Assembly: GCA_964020155.1 (NCBI GenBank)
Contig: OZ026559.1
Location: forward strand, 4,132,674-4,196,673
Reading direction: 5' to 3'
DNA from: Chondrilla cf. caribensis
Lineage: Eukaryota > Porifera > Demospongiae > Chondrillida > Chondrillidae
DNA: 64,000 nt
Below are positions 1 to 11,440 of this stretch, piece after piece. Position 1 is the stretch's first letter. Each line of letters begins with the position of its first letter. Both the position numbers and the translations under genes were made by a program. The notes below the pieces were generated by a model that had not been told where the DNA came from, ran no database searches, and saw nothing but the letters and a program-made list of their open reading frames with translations.

Positions 1-1150
1 GCAAATCAAAAGTATTGATCTTTCATTAATTTTATTCATGTATCAATATGAAATCCGTTTATGAAAGTGCAAGTACATGAACACAGCAGTCATTTTTCAT
101 ACAATGTTTTCCACATGATTCAACAGAAGCTATGATGTTTGAACTAGAGCTGAAGTAATAGGCAAAGTACAAATAAAAGGATATTACGTAACTTAATTTT
201 CCAATGCTGTGTGATGACCTCAATAAATGTAGAAAGTTTGCCCATCTTTAGTATAAGAAACAGTCACTTTTCTCACATAAGAGCATGAAGAATAGTGATG
301 TCATAAGAGCACTTCGTGTTACGTTGACCACATGCAAGACTTCAGTGGAGATTAGTCTCATTCCCAGACCTAGTTCCAGGGTTACTGTCTTTTTCTTGTT
401 AGAATGTTAAAGGCTAAGATGTCTTCACTTGAATCCCTGGACAAAAGCTGCTGTTGATGGTATTGCATACGTACATAGGTGTGTAATATCACTTATATGG
501 CTGGGTGATTTGAGTATGTGTACACAACATCCCCTTGAATGGATTCCTATGCAATTGTAGGTGTGAATGTACACATCACAGGGAGTCCTGTATCCAAAAT
601 GGATACCTTTGTCACCACCACTGTAGCTGCACTACAATGGGTTCCCCTTAATTGCAGTGACAATCTTTGGAATAGATCAGTATGTAATAATATTATATGA
701 ATCTCCACGACCAATAGGGCAAGGTTGAAATTATCCTTTTTTTACACCATTCTGCCGTCTCCGAACTCAATAAACTTGGGCATCTCTTTTAAATTCAGAA
801 GAACTTTTGCTGAAGTTATTACATTCAGTAAAGCTTCAGCATACAAATCCCAGCCTATGTGCTAATTCTCGATGCTTCAAAATGGGCCATCTTTCTTTGT
901 GCAATATAAATTATGATATAAATTTACTATTGCGGTTACACGTGGAAACACATAATTATTATAATATCTCGGACCATGCAGTGTTACATACTGGAAGTCA
1001 AAATGAAACCAATATAGGGCCACTATACGTACCACTATATAAAACAGACGAGAGCACACACAATCAATATAGTATTACACACACACCTATCCCCTAATGT
1101 ACTCGATAATGCCCTACACTACAGTAAATTGTTGGCACTAGTTGAACTAC
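1..1150. other. Intergenic, no gene supported
   Basis: I see no convincing coding exon here. Bases near 185-300 resemble bases near 9565-9650 (both contain a CCCATCTTTAG-type stretch followed by AGAAACAGT), so this is probably the decayed tail of the same module found downstream of the later units. The short open frames lack coding character. Confidence 0.5.
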
Positions 1151-1378
1151 TGACTCGAAGGACAGGTATGTCTTCCCGGTTGTGTTGGTACTGGCCTTTG
1201 GGCATTTATGCTGTAGAAAGGGCATTGTCCAGCAACATAACGAAATCATTTTCAACGTTTTGACTGCTGTGGCTTTACTCACCCACAATAACAATACTAA
1301 TAAAATGCATAATAATATTATGTATCTCTATTTTGTACTTCAATACCTAAGCCTACACACACACACACACACACACGT

Positions 1379-1441
<63 letters not shown>

Positions 1442-1459
1442 CACACTCACACATGCACA

Positions 1460-1528
<69 letters not shown>

Positions 1529-1619
1529 ACACACACACACACACACATACACACACACACACACATGCACTCACACACGTACGACACACACACACATGCA
1601 CACACACACACACACACGT

Positions 1620-1654
<35 letters not shown>

Positions 1655-2039
1655 GATACCGTCTTAGACTACCTTCTAGCCTGTGAGTGATTATGTTGTA
1701 TCAAAAGTGTTGCCCAGCAACTTACATAATAAAGTCAATCTCAATTTGAAATGTCATTTTTGATGTATTGACTGCTTCCAGTTCACTCACTCACAAGAGC
1801 TCTGTACTCTGAAATTCAACTCACTACTATAATTGGGATGTGTGAATACACAAGAAACCTCATGAATGTTGTTCCATGCAATTATATGTAATGCAACATG
1901 GTGAATGTGTATTATGAGGAGGTAATACTACACATTCTAATGGCATAAATAACAAGTTGAAGTCTATTTGAACCTCAAACATCACACTTGACCACAAGTA
2001 CTTAGTTGCAGTTTGTCCTCACTCAGTGAACTGGACGCA
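1150..2039 (+). promoter_or_regulatory. 5' block of collagen-like copy A with microsatellite
   Basis: This block is shared with the regions before copies B and C. It contains a degenerate copy of the AGCAACATAA repeat near 1224, a (CA)n array at about 1354-1652, and a GTTGCCCAGCAAC palindrome at 1709-1721. That palindrome lies 331 bases before the position of the lost start codon and fits an RFX X-box. The sequence from 1680 to 2040 aligns closely with 11060-11440 and 22080-22460. A promoter role is inferred from conservation only. Confidence 0.45.
1354..1652. repeat. (CA)n microsatellite
   Basis: An almost pure CA dinucleotide array with scattered interruptions (ACGTGC, CATGCACTC). Open frames reading poly(His-Thr) or poly(Cys-Val) across it are artefacts. 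It lies upstream of collagen-like copy A. Equivalent arrays occur before copies B and C. Confidence 0.95.
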
Positions 2040-3423
2040 ACGAATTCAAAGAAGACCTGTTTCTATGCTGTGTCTCTCTTTCTTGTATTCTTCGCTCAGC
2101 ACTGCTGTGGACAAGACTTGAAGTTGAAAAAAACTCCCCAACCCTCTCCATCTCCATCTCCAAGTTCTGAACAGTGTAATGCAAGAAACCTGCCAATGGG
2201 ACCATTGGTAGGTCCTCCTGGTCGTGATGGAGCTTCCGGTCGTGATGGAGCTCCTGGTCGTGATGGAGCAGCAGGTCGTGATGGTCTCCCTGGTCCAGCT
2301 GGTCCTCCAGGTGCTCCAGGCTCTCCAGGTCCCAGTGGAGTCAACCTTGATGAACTTCGTGAGATTGTTTGTTTGATGGCTAAAGAAGAACTGAAGACGT
2401 TGACATCTGAAGATCGTGAACCAGTGAAGGTTGTTGTGGAGTATGACAGAATGTGTCCTGCAACCGATTCCCCTACTGCTCCACCTACAAGAAATCCACT
2501 AACACGCACACCCACAAAATCTTCAAACACAACCAAACAGCCTAGTCCTCCAAGGCCACTACCTACTAGACCTCCAGTGAATGGATCGTGTGCTCTAGGG
2601 TTGACTAGAGATGACCCCGCTCTATCTTGCAATGACATCCTCATCTGTAACCCTTATCTTCCATCCGGCTACTACTGGATCACAACCAGACACCAGCCAA
2701 ATCAGAACAATGTCATTGTTGAAGTTTACTGTCACATGGAAGGGGATATCTGTGGAATAAGAGGACTGATTCGCGTAGCTCACCTCAACATGAGTGACCC
2801 TTCTGTTAACTGTCCTCGTCAACTGATCACAACCACTCAGTCTGGAAAGAGAATGTGCACCAGTCCAGTCCTCGGCCCTCATTTCTCTACCGTTGTGTTC
2901 AACACTTACGTACAACATCAACTATAGTTTTGTATGTGGAAGAGCAATTGGGTATGCACGCTTTGGACCACATGCCTTTTACTACAGCACGTCGGGATCT
3001 TACAAAACCATTGACCAAGCCTATGTTGATGGGCTGTCCATTACTTATAGAGTAGATGGCAAACACAAGCACATCTGGTCCCTGGCTGGAGGGTGGGCAG
3101 ACCCTGGTAATGGGAATCCCGCCAAATGTCCATGTGCTGATCGCTCCACATACAATCCTCCATATTTTGTCAATGATGACCACTACTGTGAATCAGGTAG
3201 TCATTCTAATCCAAGTAGTGGAAAGTGGTACATGAACAATCCCCTTTGGGATGGACAGGGATGTCATTCCTCATCTCGTTGCTGTGACAACCAACATTTA
3301 CCATGGTTTTGGCGTACTTTGCCAGAGAATACTGATTCTGGTATCGAAGTTCGTTGGATGCGTCCAACTGGAAGCAGTTCGTATGATGTTGGTATTGTGT
3401 TCTTGGAGCTCTACATTCGTTAA
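2040..3423 (+). pseudogene. Collagen-like/fibrinogen-like secreted protein, copy A (disrupted)
   Basis: This is the full-length equivalent of the intact copy at 11441-12802. The position of the ATG in copies B and C (ACAATGAATTC) reads GCAACGAATTC here, so the start codon is ACG. Around 2910-2913 four extra bases (GTAC beside TTAC) shift the frame after TYV, ending one open frame at 2927; the other resumes near 2893 and runs to TAA at 3423. The Gly-X-Y tract (about 2206-2335), the LDELREIV segment, the fibrinogen-like part and the C-terminal domain through LELYIR are otherwise well kept, so inactivation is recent. An upstream in-frame TTG exists but is not a plausible metazoan start. A consensus error at the 4-base insertion is possible, but it would not explain the missing ATG. 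Confidence 0.8.
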
Positions 3424-3438
3424 CCTCAAGTACATCCG

Positions 3439-3490
3439 GTGTGTGTGTGTGTGTGTGTGCGTGTGTGTGTGTGCGTGCGTGCGTGTGTGT

Positions 3491-3588
<98 letters not shown>
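3439..3588. repeat. (TG)n microsatellite 15 bases after a stop codon
   Basis: TG dinucleotides begin 15 bases after the TAA of copy A and would lie in the 3' UTR. The same placement follows copies B and C, so the tract was carried along by each duplication. An array of opposite orientation, (CA)n, lies upstream of each gene. Confidence 0.95.
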
Positions 3589-4680
3589 TAACATACTGTA
3601 TAATCTAATGTACTTCATATTAAGTGCAATGTGAATTTAATGAAGACAAAAAAGTTCATTATGTCAAACGTTATAGTTCCAATAAGATAAATGACACAGG
3701 TATAGCAAGTGAGATTCAAGGACATCGACTAGAATATTGTGGTTAAGGTATTATGTAAACAATAATTATTAAGTCACAGGTAGTGTGGGCGAGTCACACA
3801 CAATCCGCATGATGATCAGTGACATTTCTAACGCACGAATTCAAATGTACGAATAAACAGCAACAACTGTATGTTTTTCTTCCCTTTATAGATCATCTAT
3901 TATTAAAATGTTTCTTATAATATGAATGATTACCTTGAGAATAATGGTCAAGTCAAAGGACTGCATGTATGACATTGAATGTACATGTAATATTCATGAC
4001 CACATGTGTATAGTAGTACGTATATTGACAAGCTTTCTATCACTTAGCTAGTACACAAGCATGATACATATGATATGATACAGTGGAACCTCTCTATTAT
4101 GGACACTTTGGGACCTTAATTCTAGTCCTTATTACAGAGTTTTCCTCAATTTAGATCTCATTCAAAACACTACATATCTATCATACCTATAATACAATCC
4201 ACACATTTGCATATGTGATATTATTGTACTTGAAGATACCACGGCATACAATATACCACACAGAAAATATATATATTAGCTGAAACAACATGTTTAATTC
4301 ATATCATACCAGTGTTTGAATCACTGTTGTGTGGCCTGATTACTGAAGTGGTAATAAAGCTGAGGTGGTCCTATTACTGAGGTGATCCTATTACTGAGGT
4401 GGTTCCATAACTGAAATGGTCCTATTACTGAGGTGGTTCTATTACTGAGGTGGTCAAATAACTGAGGTGGTCCTATTTCTGAGGTGGTACTATTACTGAG
4501 GTAGTCCTATTACTGGAGTGATCCTATTACTGAGGTGTTTCCATAACTGAGGTGATCAAATGTAGTCTACATATACCAAGGTATTCATATATGGTCTTGA
4601 TGATAATATGATGGTCTTTTAGTGTGTCTTCACACATATGGTATCCTGTGATATATTCACAAACATGTGCACATCACACT
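3589..4680. other. Conserved spacer between collagen-like and 7TM genes
   Basis: The spacer is repeated at 12959-14040 and, shortened, at 23912-24890. No gene is visible. It contains a CAGTGGAACCTCTCTATTATGG stretch near 4081 that looks like one end of a DNA transposon, but I found no matching inverted end. It also contains the 18-base minisatellite at 4338-4559. Confidence 0.5.
4338..4559. repeat. 18-base minisatellite, about 12 units
   Basis: Units read approximately CCTATTACTGAGGTGGTT with point differences. The array occurs at the same place in the spacers of modules 2 (13709-13930) and 3 (24667-24770). The third is about half as long, so unit number changed after the modules were duplicated. 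There are no unique spacers between units. Confidence 0.85.
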
Positions 4681-4689
4681 ATGACTCTC

Positions 4690-4860
4690 CCAGGAACCTG
4701 TCGGTCTTGAGTTCACACCCAAACTGTCTCATCACCGGGGAGGGTCAGGATAGAAGCCATTGAGGAGTTTGCATGATAGCTGTCGGTATATATTAAGCTT
4801 TAATGGAGTTTAGCACCTACAAGAGATCATCATAGCAATCTTCGAACTCCTTCAGTTTCT
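4690..4860 (-). pseudogene. Relic of 7TM exon 1
   Basis: The stretch GAAGCCATTGAGGAGTTT…TAAGCTTTAATGGAGTTTAGCACC aligns with exon 1 of the neighbouring 7TM genes (for example 6745-6840, coding for the PDNYQQLLNAFYP region). It has small insertions and no continuous frame. The same relic occurs at about 14100-14215 and 24950-25060, so it was part of the ancestral module before that unit was duplicated. Confidence 0.6.
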
Positions 4861-5169
4861 ATCATTCCAAATTTGGTGATTGATGTAAAGGAGAGGGGGT
4901 GACAGAGGTCTGTTTTCACCATTTGGGGGACAGTACCATGCATCTCTTCAATCACCTACACATAAATGTATATTATCGAACTTTATATAATACCATTTGA
5001 ATCATAAAGTATAGAATTGCAAGTGAAGTTGCAAGTACTATGCTTACATACAAAAGGAGTATGTCAATATTAATTGTTATTATAATATAGTGTTGTGTGT
5101 AGAACATTATTGAAAAGATAACTATATAGAATGAATAGCGGGAGCATAGCATACTGCTGCACATATATT

Positions 5170-5175
5170 TTTATT
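5170..5175 (-). terminator. Polyadenylation signal of 7TM copy 1
   Basis: AATAAA on the - strand (TTTATT as written) begins 18 bases after the TAG stop codon. The same TGATATCAATAAA context follows most 7TM copies, which supports the annotated 3' end. Confidence 0.6.
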
Positions 5176-5192
5176 GATATCAAATGTGCTAT

Positions 5193-6907
5193 CTACTGGA
5201 AGTTTTGTTGTTGAAAAATTTGCCTCATCTCCAACTTCACTTTGTGATACAACACCTGTATCATCCACCATGCTATTGGTAGGGCAGTGTAGCGTAGTAC
5301 AAAGTAGAGAGATTTGTTGAAGCTCTGAGTCTCTTCTCCATATTTACTCAAATGTAGTACAAGTGTAATACTGAATGTTAGTGATCCAAATCCAAAGACA
5401 AGTACTGCTATGAACATGAGTAGCAGTATCTGTCGAAGTGCTTGTTTTGGTGTGATTCTGTATTCCTCTTCTTTGATGAAGATTTGATCAATTGTGAAGG
5501 GAATGGATGTTACGATGATGCATGTAAACATTGCACACCACACTGTGAGAATGCCAAATCCATTCAAGTGTGGATTAGCACTCACTAACAAGAGTTGAAA
5601 TGGAAGATGTATTAATAGACCCATTACACTCATGTAGATCCCCCAAAGAGATATTGTTGTAATGATTCTGTGTTGATTTCTTCCACAACATTTTGTGAAT
5701 ATGCTCCATGTTTTGGGAATGGGAAATGTAATGTACTTGGTGTGAATGTAGGCGAGCATTAAGGAGCTGATTAGCATGAAACCCAAAAGAAAGTTTGATG
5801 TTGTACAATTTGTAATTACATCCGTATTTTTTCTATATGGATGACATGCTGTTGTGAGTAATTTGAGTATCATGTAAATGTTAAAGACATGAACAAGACT
5901 TGCTACAGCCCAGAAGAATGGTACTTTAGCTTTGCTCCTACTTTGTTGTAGACTCTTGATCAGTTGTCCTCCCTTGGTGTAGAGTAGGAAGGGAGCTAGT
6001 AGAGCAAGAGTGCCGATTAGAACATAGAATCCTTGATTTGGAATGCGAAAGTGGTGTGTTCCCTGAGGCATGTAGTGACTTATCCAAACATCATATCCAG
6101 GTTTTATCCCAAATGACAAATAGATGTATAACTCTCCTGATGATTTCTCTTCATATTGTCTTCGAAGCTTTCCAGAAATCACTGACAAAATCTGCATTTT
6201 TATTTTAAAAAGGAATGAGATTCACATCAACATAAGCAATACAGATAAGTTATTGTGAACAAGAATGAATGAACTGATGCAAGAAAATACGTACGTACGT
6301 CCACATGTCTTATCTTGCTTAACATAGTCTGTCAAGGATTTTACATGTATGCATGTATAAATAATGTATAATGTATAAAATGCAACAGCATAATATAATA
6401 TTATACCTGTATAGTGACAGCTCCTAACGGATTGTCATTGCCATCAAGAATGAGTGGAGTTTTGATGCAAACAATCTGGGATGACAAGTATAAAGGCGAA
6501 GATTTGTTGAATAAAAGGTAGTAGGTCACAGTGGGTAGGTATTCTCCAAATTCTAGTAGCATTCCTTCATTAGCAATGCTGTATATCGGTGTAGTGGTCC
6601 ACATGTACCAATATATGTTGTGATAAGTGTAGTTTATTCCCGGGTATGTCCTCCATGGATAGGTCCCAAGTGAGCACTCTTCAGGAAGTGGGTCTGTGTA
6701 GTTGGTGAAGTAGGCTATGATGACACTAGATGGTTTAGCCCGATTGATGGGGTAGAAGGCATTGAGGAGTTGTTGATAGTTGTCAGGATAAGCTTTGATG
6801 GAGTTCAATATTTCCAAGGTATCATCACAAACTTGACAGCGATCACATCCTCCACAAATACCTTCTATGTGGATAGTCCACAGAACCAGTATTATTGCTG
6901 CACTCAT
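5193..6907 (-). CDS. 7TM membrane protein with secreted-type ectodomain, copy 1
   Basis: The gene has two exons: exon 1 is 6407-6907 and exon 2 is 5193-6191, with a 215-base intron (GTATAA donor, ATGCAG acceptor, phase 0). The spliced product is 499 residues. Residues 1-17 form a signal peptide, followed by a Cys-rich start (CGGCDRCQVC), the PDNYQQLLNAFYP motif, several N-glycosylation sequons, and an ectodomain to about residue 220. Predicted membrane helices lie near 222-238, 258-278, 301-317, 345-369, 378-400, 421-446 and 461-480, then a short basic tail ending QQQNFQ. Loops rich in Lys/Arg (SRSKAKV, KCCGRNQHR) fall on the predicted inner side. The topology is GPCR-like, but I cannot assign it to a named GPCR class. 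It converges with collagen-like copy A. It has no internal stop. Confidence 0.85.
6192..6406 (-). other. Intron of 7TM copy 1
   Basis: Bounded by CAG|GTATAA and AAAATGCAG|ATTTTGTCAG. All eight complete copies keep these borders; some have TAG in place of CAG at the acceptor (copies 3, 4, 6 and 8). This shared border across copies is the main evidence for the two-exon model. Confidence 0.85.
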
Positions 6908-7740
6908 TCTTCACTCAATTTTACCTGGTCACACATGGTAGGCATCAATAGTGAATGACTCTTATGATCCAGTCGGCTATATAGCAAATTTTCACCTTCC
7001 ATTCAGGATGATTCCCAAATTATTGGATTACAATAAACAAATAATATAATGTATATAATCCTATTTTCACTTTCAAAATTATCCTTGATGAATCTCTTTG
7101 AATTAACAATACTGATTTCGTTTTGCTTTCGATCTCAACTCCTCCTGAGCTGATAGTCCACACTAGAATACGATGCATCCTACCAAGTCTTGCACAGTTG
7201 TAGCTATATAGCTAGAGTATAATGAGAACAATAATATGGTAACACTTTGGTACATGCAATGTTCATGGGATGAACTCCAACTGCCTACTATTCATCCAGC
7301 CCTTCAAAGTTTGTTGGGAGTTGGATAAAAAATGGGTGGTCTCTTCAGAGTTGAATTCCAAGAGAACTGGTCAACCATCTTCAACCGGGCTGTTGGCTGA
7401 AGGTAGGTTTCATGTTTACTGTAATATACAGAGAGTACCTGGTAGACTGGTGACTTGTGTTGTCGTGGGTCACTGTGTTAATAATATTATGATACATTTT
7501 ACACACACTTTTGCATGTACATTCAGATGTGGTGCCAGTGATAATTTTAGATTTCACTATTACGCTCCATGGACTGCCCACATCAGACTTAATACCAGAG
7601 GTACAGATACTTGTACTCCCTCCTGGAGGTGGTTTGGACCAGGTGGGGACCAGCAAGATAGGTCTTAAGCTTGTCACTTGTCACACTGTGCTTCCCCTTC
7701 ATCAATACATTACAAGTAAAAATACATAAATTAAATCTTT
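6908..7740. other. Conserved block upstream of 7TM copy 1 (unassigned)
   Basis: Sequence just 5' of the 7TM gene is conserved in all modules up to about 7735. The part from about 7295 to 7735 recurs at 16975-17420, 27480-27830 (truncated), 31615-32065, 36590-37050, 42210-42665 and 61755-62105. Open frames cross it on both strands but are broken differently in different copies, and a GAAG|GTAGGT donor-like site lies near 7404. It could be a 5' non-coding exon, an enhancer, or the relic of another gene. I cannot choose among these. Confidence 0.4.
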
Positions 7741-7913
7741 TATGTACCTACACTAACCTAGTTATTCTCTAGCAGGATAATTCCACAAAGGATAAAGGAT
7801 GTGTACACTTAGCTATACCCTACGAAAGATAATTCTCTTGTTTCCAGAAAATCATTCTATCGTTTGAAGATCACAAAACCAAAATCACAAAAAGCACTTT
7901 CACAGTCCAGAGT

Positions 7914-7927
7914 GTGTGTGTATGTGG

Positions 7928-8010
<83 letters not shown>
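7914..8010. repeat. (TG)n microsatellite
   Basis: Nearly pure TG array about 1 kb upstream of the 7TM copy 1 start. Counterparts lie upstream of other 7TM copies at 17624-17752, 32382-32430, 32740-32888, 37230-37336 and 42900-42977. Confidence 0.95.
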
Positions 8011-8300
8011 TGAAACATAATAGTCATGCACATGCTCAGTATAATTGTCATGTGGCACTGCACATACATTCATAAGTCTACACAATACAGGGTCATTGGG
8101 AGCATTTGAATGGAGGAGAAATGGTATATTCATTGATTGAAATGGTAGATGAATAACCACTGATGTTTATTTTGTTCTGATTTTGGCTCAACGTTTTGAC
8201 AAGGTGTGGTTTTATGATGGGGATACATTGCATTCTAGAACTGTTCATTAACGGTACAAGCAACATAATAGTAATGTATACGATATCACTATTATAAGGC

Positions 8301-8380
8301 TGATGACGTAATAAGCAACTGGCACCGTGTGACGACGGTCACGTGCAATAACACGTGTTCGATATTTGGCGGAAATCGGA
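8301..8380. promoter_or_regulatory. CRE / double E-box / E2F-like motif cluster (1)
   Basis: In order the sequence shows TGACGTAA (ATF/CREB type), two CACGTG E-boxes seven bases apart, and TTTGGCGG (E2F type). The cluster is conserved at seven other places in the window while its flanks vary more. The motif names come from general animal transcription-factor consensus; binding in this organism is not shown. It may be the promoter of a gene decayed in this array, or a regulatory site for the 7TM genes. Confidence 0.4.
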
Positions 8381-9640
8381 CCAGTGCGAGTGCCTTCTTT
8401 TGTTTGAGCGAAACTTGTTCAATCGTGAGAATTGATCAGGAAGGAAATGAAAATGAAGGATTCTTCGTATTCCCTTTGAACAGATGATGTCCCATTCCCG
8501 GAGCTCCGTGTGTTGAAGGAGAATGAGATGACGGCAGAAGGATCGAACTCCAGATGTGGTCCGAAGACAGCTCGACGAAATTTTGTGTGTCTATTGCCGA
8601 TCTATTTTACACTGACTAACCGTGATTGAAATATCAAGAAAAGGATACTTTTAACTGTATAAGTATATATTTGAGTGACACTGTATAGAGTGGTTCACTT
8701 TTGTTGTTCAGTGTACAGCTATGCAAGTATACATTATCTACATTGTTGTTGTCGTTGTTGTTGTTGTCGTTGCTCATAGGTTATCATTAACACTGCCCTC
8801 TAGTACAGAGTGAGATGATACAGACCTTAAGGTTCCCCTACATATTGATATGTCCCCTACAGTGTATCCATGTGTACCCTCTAGTGGTAGGGAGTTCTTA
8901 GTTTGGTGTGTGCTTTTACTAATTTGAGTAATATTAATGATGGAGAGTAAATATTATAGGTGGACTGAGGTGTGTTGTGTACATACCTTATTTTGAGGGG
9001 AAAAATTTAATTATTGTAATTCATAATAGTATCATGTAGAAGGCATGCATAGATGTGTCAATCTGGTGGGGGTGGATTATGTAAGGTGGAGGGGAGGGTA
9101 TATTTGAGTCAGACATTGACTATTGTTTATATTAGTAAACTGTACCTTGAAGCCTGTCTGGTTACCTATTGCTACATTAGGTTGTGGTTTGTTAAGATAA
9201 AGAATGTCTCATCTGACTGCCAACAGGTGTATAGATTAGTTTGTATATAATATTATACATATTAATACCTAATTAAAGCAGTATACATGTAATTACTTAC
9301 TAATTACCTACCTTAGGTATTAGAGGAGTGTAACAGCAGACAACCCTCACAATACATATGCATATGCAGTACGTGTGGGATGTTTACTGGTAATTTGTAT
9401 CCCCAGCCAGCTGTGTATTGTAAAAATACATGTATGATACATTTGAGTGACACTGTGTGGGCTGCATACTGCCAGTGGCACCACAAGGTTGAGACAACTA
9501 CAAGGCTAATACATTCAACTACCCAGACTGAGGTGGATGGTGTGCCTATGTACCTGATAGATATGAACTGAATTTTCCAATGTTGTAAATGTACAATGTC
9601 TCTTAATAGCCCCATCTTTAGTGCAAGAAACAGTTGCTTC
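8381..9640. other. Spacer with repeated blocks, no intact gene
   Basis: The spacer contains a conserved stretch after the motif cluster (to about 8620), a TTG/GTTGTC-rich tract at about 8738-8775, and a repeated element from about 8798 to 8895 (CTGCCCTCTAGTAC … CCTCTAGTGGTAGGGAG). It also has a block around 8970-9200 that recurs at about 18730-18960 and 38280-38530. At about 9455-9571 there is a copy of the TEVDGVPMYL relic exon, which ends early here. Confidence 0.45.
9455..9571 (+). pseudogene. Relic exon TEVDGVPMYL, copy 1
   Basis: The + strand frame reads VETTTRLIHSTTQTEVDGVPMYL and then diverges to a stop. Longer copies continue SGFVLIHANVVTILKQFLE (about 38865-38990) and SGFVLIQAKVVTIFKQLLD (about 28837-28945, repeated at 63112-63220). 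The pattern DGVP-x(2)-L/V-x-G-x(6) followed by a helix ending QFL/QLL recalls the SPFH segment of flotillins. This resemblance is distant and unproven. Confidence 0.25.
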
Positions 9641-9661
9641 TATCACAGTAGCTATAGGATA

Positions 9662-9697
9662 GTAGGCATTGAACAATTGGAGTTGTATGTGTACTGA
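9662..9697 (+). pseudogene. Collagen-like C-terminal relic (last 11 codons)
   Basis: Reads VGIEQLELYVY then TGA, the exact end of the collagen-like family as seen at 51901 and 54873. Nothing upstream aligns in frame. It marks a decayed gene copy at the end of module 1, in the same position as the larger relic at 19209-19589 in module 2. Confidence 0.6.
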
Positions 9698-10119
9698 ACC
9701 TCCATTGTGTATGAACTGTGTGTGGACTTCTTTTACTATTAACTATTTATTTACTATTAATTTAATATTTACTATTGTTGTATTAATTGCCTTATTTGAA
9801 TTATTGCAGTATTCATGAATATTTTTTGATCAATTGAATAAATTTGATTGGTTGATGATTGAGATGTACACTCACATATCTAATACTATACTAATACACT
9901 ACACAGCAGCATGTGCTTACTTACAGTAGGCTCTACACAGACTGTGAAGAGTATCAAATCAAATTATAAGATTATCAAATCTTAACATAATCACAGTCTC
10001 CTGGAGACCAAGCTATGTAAGCACAGATATACACGTTTTGATGATACATGATATCTTAGCACAGACTAATAATAAAGCCACACACCCACTTCAAATTCCA
10101 ATTCATGAAGCCACACATT

Positions 10120-10152
<33 letters not shown>

Positions 10153-10171
10153 ACACACACACCACACACAC

Positions 10172-10218
<47 letters not shown>

Positions 10219-10550
10219 AACACACACACTTAACTATACTTGCAGTCTTCCAACACATACTTATCATAACTGTTATGAAAGTGTACAGGCAATTGCAAAT
10301 GTATATGTGACTAGTTTATAAACCTACATGATGAAAGCACTGAATTTGATCATGTTTAGATATCATTTATACACTTCTAGTCCTACGCACTCTAGCCTGT
10401 GGGAGGGGCATTGCCTAGCAACATAATGAAGTCATGTTCAATATCGAATGTCATTGTCAATGTTTTGACTTCTGTGGCTTTACTCACCCACAACAATAGT
10501 AATAACAATTATTATGTATTTCTATTCTGTACTTCAATACCCGAACCTGC
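9698..10550. other. Spacer with (CA)n tract, no gene
   Basis: Contains an inverted repeat TAAGATT-ATCA-AATCTTA near 9968-9985 and a (CA)n array at about 10122-10231 interrupted by CCACAC units. The block 9949-10080 recurs at 21105-21235. The block 10390-10510 with ATTGCCTAGCAAC (10410-10422) recurs at 20085-20200 and 21595-21715. Confidence 0.5.
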
Positions 10551-10599
10551 ACACGCACGCACACACACACACGCACGCACGCACGCACGCACGCACGTA

Positions 10600-10643
<44 letters not shown>

Positions 10644-10647
10644 CACA

Positions 10648-10699
<52 letters not shown>

Positions 10700-10756
10700 C
10701 AGACCCACATACATACAATTACACACACACAAACACACACACACGCACACACACAC

Positions 10757-10838
<82 letters not shown>
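10551..10838. repeat. (GCAC)n and (CA)n compound microsatellite
   Basis: The first half (to about 10687) is a GCAC/ACGC tetranucleotide array; the second half is CA with short interruptions. The CpG steps in the first half set it apart from the other arrays, which are nearly CpG-free. It lies about 600 bases before the start of collagen-like copy B. Confidence 0.95.
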
Positions 10839-10841
<3 letters not shown>

Positions 10842-11087
10842 CCTACTGGCTTCTATTACATACTACTTGTTATGAAGGTGTACATCAGTATGTATAGATA
10901 TCAGTTGTACAATCAACTGTGTACATGACTTACATGCATAAAACCTGTTGGGTGGAAGCTCTCCATTTGCTCATGTTTAGATATCTTTCATGGGCTCCTA
11001 TTTTGTAGTAGACCCTCCACAGGACTGTACCAACTCATTGATACAGTCTACCTTCTAGCCCGTGAGTGATTATGTTGCATCAAAAGT

Positions 11088-11100
11088 GTTGCCTAGCAAC
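11088..11100. promoter_or_regulatory. RFX X-box-like palindrome before collagen-like copy B
   Basis: GTTGCCTAGCAAC, which fits GTNRCC-N(0-3)-RGYAAC, lies 353 bases upstream of the ATG. It is conserved at the same place before copies A (1709) and C (22106), before the fragment at 21015 (20694), and in a different context before copy D (50266). RFX regulation is inferred. Confidence 0.45.
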
Positions 11101-11440
11101 ATACTAAATGAAGTTATTTTCAATTTGAACTGTCATTTTTGATGTTTTGACTGCTACCAGTTCACTCGCTCACAAGAGCTCTGTATACTCTGAAATTCAA
11201 CTTACTGCTTTAATTGGGATGTGTGAATACACAAGAAACCTCATGAATGTTGTTCTATGCAATGCAATAATGCTATAATATTTTATGTAATGCAAAATGG
11301 TGGATGTGTATTATGATGAGGTAATACTACACATTCTAATGGCACTAATAACAAGTTGAAATCTATTTTAACCTCAATCATCACACTTTTGACCACAAGT
11401 ACTTAGTCGCAGTCTGTCCTCACTCAGTGAACTGAACACA

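Noticed and set aside
1182..1690. Open frames reading poly(Thr-His) or poly(Cys-Val) across CA/TG arrays
   Set aside because: They are simple translations of dinucleotide repeats in any frame, and the same occurs at every array in the window.
2096..2644. Minus-strand Pro/Arg-rich open frames opposite the collagen-like genes
   Set aside because: They are the reverse reading of the Gly-X-Y repeats and follow the sense gene. There is no independent support.
4081..4110. DNA transposon end (CAGTGGAACCTC…)
   Set aside because: It looks like a pogo/Tc1-type terminal repeat, but I could not find the matching inverted end within the spacer in any of the three modules.
4338..4559. CRISPR-like array
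   Set aside because: Repeats are only 18 bases, contiguous and without unique spacers, and the genome is animal-like. It is a minisatellite.
8798..8895. CTCF-type motif (CCACTAGAGGG on the - strand) in the repeated CCTCTAGTGG element
   Set aside because: As far as I know CTCF is a bilaterian factor absent from sponges, and the motif is part of a dispersed repeat, so the match is probably coincidental.
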